Shown one piece after another: positions 5,030-6,518 of a stretch of 6,518 nt of DNA (position 1 is the first letter of the stretch; each line of letters starts with the position of its first letter). Both the position numbers and the translations under genes were made by a program. The notes beneath the pieces are model-generated. The model made no database searches and was not told the DNA's origin. It saw only the letters and a list, made by a program, of their open reading frames with translations. This stretch comes from Desulfobacterales bacterium (GTDB taxonomy: Bacteria; Desulfobacterota; Desulfobulbia; Desulfobulbales; BM004): positions 1 to 6,518 of the forward strand of contig JAUXHH010000094.1 of assembly GCA_030621655.1 (NCBI GenBank). The letters run 5' to 3'.

Positions 5030-5557
5030 TCAGTCCAGACCGGAGATAACGGTATTTTCAAGAGCCCTGGCCCAGACTTCGTAGCCGGCAGCACTTAAAT
5101 GAACCCCGTCAGCCTCAAAATAGGTGGTAATTATCCCTGAATTCTCATCAATGAATAACGGGTACAGATCCAGGTAGAGGATAGTATTGTTTTGAGCAAT
5201 ATCTTTCAGTTTTCTGTTGATCCGGGGAACAGCATCAGCTAGAAAAAACAGGTCTAAAGGCAGGAGGCTGGTTATGACAATAGCAGTCTGTCCATATGTT
5301 TCACGTAAACTGGCGATAATTTTTTCATAGGTGAACAGAAAGCCGTAATCCTCCATGGCAACGTTGTTTATGCCGGTCATAATCATCACCAGGTCAGGGG
5401 ATTGGACCCGGGCAATGATGTTTGGCAGCCTGGCGAAAAGCCCTTCGGCAGTTTCTCCGGCAATACCGTAATTAAAAACCTCCTTATCGGGAAATCTCTC
5501 CTGCCAGTTGAAAAACTCGATTAAAGAATCGCCTATGAAAAGAAATTGACCAGCCAT
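5030..5557 (-). CDS. SGNH/GDSL-type hydrolase (esterase/lipase-like), cytoplasmic
   Basis: 175 residues, the size of a compact single-domain SGNH hydrolase. Block I is FIGDSL with nucleophile S11. Block II is NYGIAGET (29-36), with G34 likely in the oxyanion hole. Block III is TGINN, with N64 as the conserved Asn. Block V is DGVHLSAAGY, giving D150 and H153 of the triad. All four block residues (S, G, N, H) are present, so it should be an active ester hydrolase; the substrate (acyl ester, acetyl-sugar or lipid) cannot be read from sequence. The fold and the NYGIAGET block are closest in style to the acylhydrolase/acetylhydrolase branch. No signal peptide is seen and the catalytic block starts at residue 8, so it acts in the cytoplasm. 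Its ATG begins one base after the glgX stop, with no clear Shine-Dalgarno, so it is probably translated by coupling to glgX. Confidence 0.92.
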   Translation of the reverse strand: MAGQFLFIGDSLIEFFNWQERFPDKEVFNYGIAGETAEGLFARLPNIIARVQSPDLVMIMTGINNVAMEDYGFLFTYEKIIASLRETYGQTAIVITSLLPLDLFFLADAVPRINRKLKDIAQNNTILYLDLYPLFIDENSGIITTYFEADGVHLSAAGYEVWARALENTVISGLD

Positions 5558-5558
5558 A

Positions 5559-6518
5559 TTATTTTGTTGCCGAGATGAGAACTAAAGCACCCATCGGTTC
5601 AACTTTGATGCCTTGATTAGAGGGTAGGAGGATGCCTTTGGTATCTTCCTGTATATCCAATGGTGGAGGAGCCGCAGTATCAATAATTTTACGCCACCTG
5701 CGATTTTTTCTCGGGTTGGGGGCGTTGTATGTTTGTGTTTCTGAGGGATGACCGTTCAGCATGACAAAAAAATCATTATCCGGGCTTCCTTCGGCTCCGT
5801 GCCCGTCCAAGTGAAAAGCAAGGCTTTTTGAGGAGTCAGACCAGTCCTGGGTGTCAGACCGGGTGAACTGCCATTTGATGGGATGATGGAGTTCGTGGGA
5901 CTGGTCCGGGAAGAAATCCGATCTTCTGAAAATCGGATGATTCTTGCGCAATGCGATGAGAAGACTGAAAAAGCGAAACAGATCCCTGTTCTTTTCTTTC
6001 ATACTCCAGTCGATCCAGTTCATGGAGTTGTCGTGGCAATACGCGTTGTTATTTCCTTTCTGAGTACGGCCAAACTCATCTCCGGCCAGCACCATGGGAA
6101 CACCCTGGGACAGCATGAGAATAACCATCAGGCTTCGTATTCTTCTGGACCGCAGTAAGTTGATTTCAGCATCGTCGGTTTCACCTTCGTGACCACTGTT
6201 CCAACTGATATTATGGTCAGAACCGTCCAGGTCGTTTTCTCCGTTTTCCAGGTTATGCTTGGTATTGTAGCTAACCAGGTCCCAGAGGGTGAAACCGTCA
6301 TGACTGGTAACAAAATTTATGCTGTTATAGGGTCTGCGAAAACTTGTCTGAAACAGATCCGAACTGCCTGCTATGCGCGTGGCCAGAGAGGGGACAGTGC
6401 CTTGATGGCCGCACATAAAAGCCCTGACATCATCACGGAATTTGCCGTTCCATTCAGCCCAGCGGCCGCTGGTTGAAAAGCTCCCAACCTGGTATAAACC
6501 CGCAGCATCCCAGGCCTC
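5559..6518 (-). CDS. glgX: Glycogen debranching enzyme GlgX / isoamylase type (GH13), C-terminal part
   Basis: The frame is open from the right edge to TAA at 5559-5561 and gives the last 319 residues; an internal ATG at 6414-6416 is not the start. The enzyme hydrolyses alpha-1,6 branch points of glycogen limit dextrins. The fragment starts at EAWDAAGLYQVGSF, whose first Glu (6516-6518) is the predicted general acid/base. WAEWNGKFRDDVR follows, and then NFVTSHDGFTLWDLVSY, where the Asp of SHDGF (6297-6299) is the third catalytic carboxylate. The next conserved stretches are GQPM-like SQGVPMVLAGDEFGRTQ, NNAYCHDNS and NWIDW, all typical of GlgX/TreX. The C-terminal beta-sandwich ends at VEPMGALVLIS. 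The nucleophile Asp and the N-terminal carbohydrate-binding module lie outside the window. No frameshift or lost motif is visible. It is the promoter-proximal partner of the SGNH gene. Confidence 0.95.
   Translation of the reverse strand, partial: EAWDAAGLYQVGSFSTSGRWAEWNGKFRDDVRAFMCGHQGTVPSLATRIAGSSDLFQTSFRRPYNSINFVTSHDGFTLWDLVSYNTKHNLENGENDLDGSDHNISWNSGHEGETDDAEINLLRSRRIRSLMVILMLSQGVPMVLAGDEFGRTQKGNNNAYCHDNSMNWIDWSMKEKNRDLFRFFSLLIALRKNHPIFRRSDFFPDQSHELHHPIKWQFTRSDTQDWSDSSKSLAFHLDGHGAEGSPDNDFFVMLNGHPSETQTYNAPNPRKNRRWRKIIDTAAPPPLDIQEDTKGILLPSNQGIKVEPMGALVLISATK

Noticed and set aside
6414..6416. ATG taken as the start of a short 285-residue protein
   Set aside because: The same frame continues upstream to the window edge with conserved GlgX sequence including the catalytic Glu, so this Met is internal.
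5883..6476. Plus-strand open frames antisense to glgX
   Set aside because: The minus strand encodes an unmistakable GH13 enzyme across the whole stretch; the plus-strand peptides have no features of their own.

Overview
The window looks like ordinary chromosome from a moderate-GC, free-living Gram-negative bacterium. The gene styles suggest a Desulfobacterota (deltaproteobacterial) lineage, perhaps near Desulfobulbales: the Nudix protein with a Cys-x2-Cys N-terminus, the OB-fold lipoprotein, the DciA/DUF721 domain with a C-terminal helical tail, and intergenic heptamer/octamer repeats. This placement is inferred from protein style and was not tested by any search. There is no phage, transposase, CRISPR, tRNA or rRNA signal.

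Layout. Bases 1-99 hold the last 32 codons of a plus-strand gene entering from the left. Its stop codon sits in a perfect 20-bp palindrome, followed by a repeat-rich spacer (about 100-350) with a heptamer array and a duplicated octamer array. Everything after that is on the minus strand, so transcription runs from the right edge leftwards. In that order the genes are: glgX (3' part of a glycogen debranching enzyme, 5' end outside the window), an SGNH/GDSL hydrolase one base behind it, a regulatory gap with a good sigma70-like promoter, a lipoprotein with two predicted OB-like modules and a strong intrinsic terminator, panE (ketopantoate reductase), a HAD-family putative nucleotidase, a promoter overlapping a perfect inverted repeat, a Nudix hydrolase, and, overlapping it by 4 bp, a 459-residue signalling protein.

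The main point of interest is that last protein (348-1727). It joins a response-regulator receiver, a GGDEF diguanylate cyclase with intact catalytic motif, and a C-terminal domain of the DciA/DUF721 type, the family that includes the bacterial replicative-helicase operator/loader. If the assignment is right, one polypeptide could link phosphorelay input and c-di-GMP output to replication or another nucleic-acid function. The coupling is an inference; the three-part architecture is read directly from one uninterrupted frame.

How the genes may work together: glgX and the SGNH hydrolase form one translationally linked unit (glycogen turnover plus a cytoplasmic esterase-like enzyme). The lipoprotein is a self-contained unit with its own promoter and terminator. 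panE and the HAD gene form a second likely operon (pantothenate/CoA synthesis and nucleotide phosphate hydrolysis). The Nudix and REC-GGDEF-DciA genes form a third, driven by the palindrome-bearing promoter.
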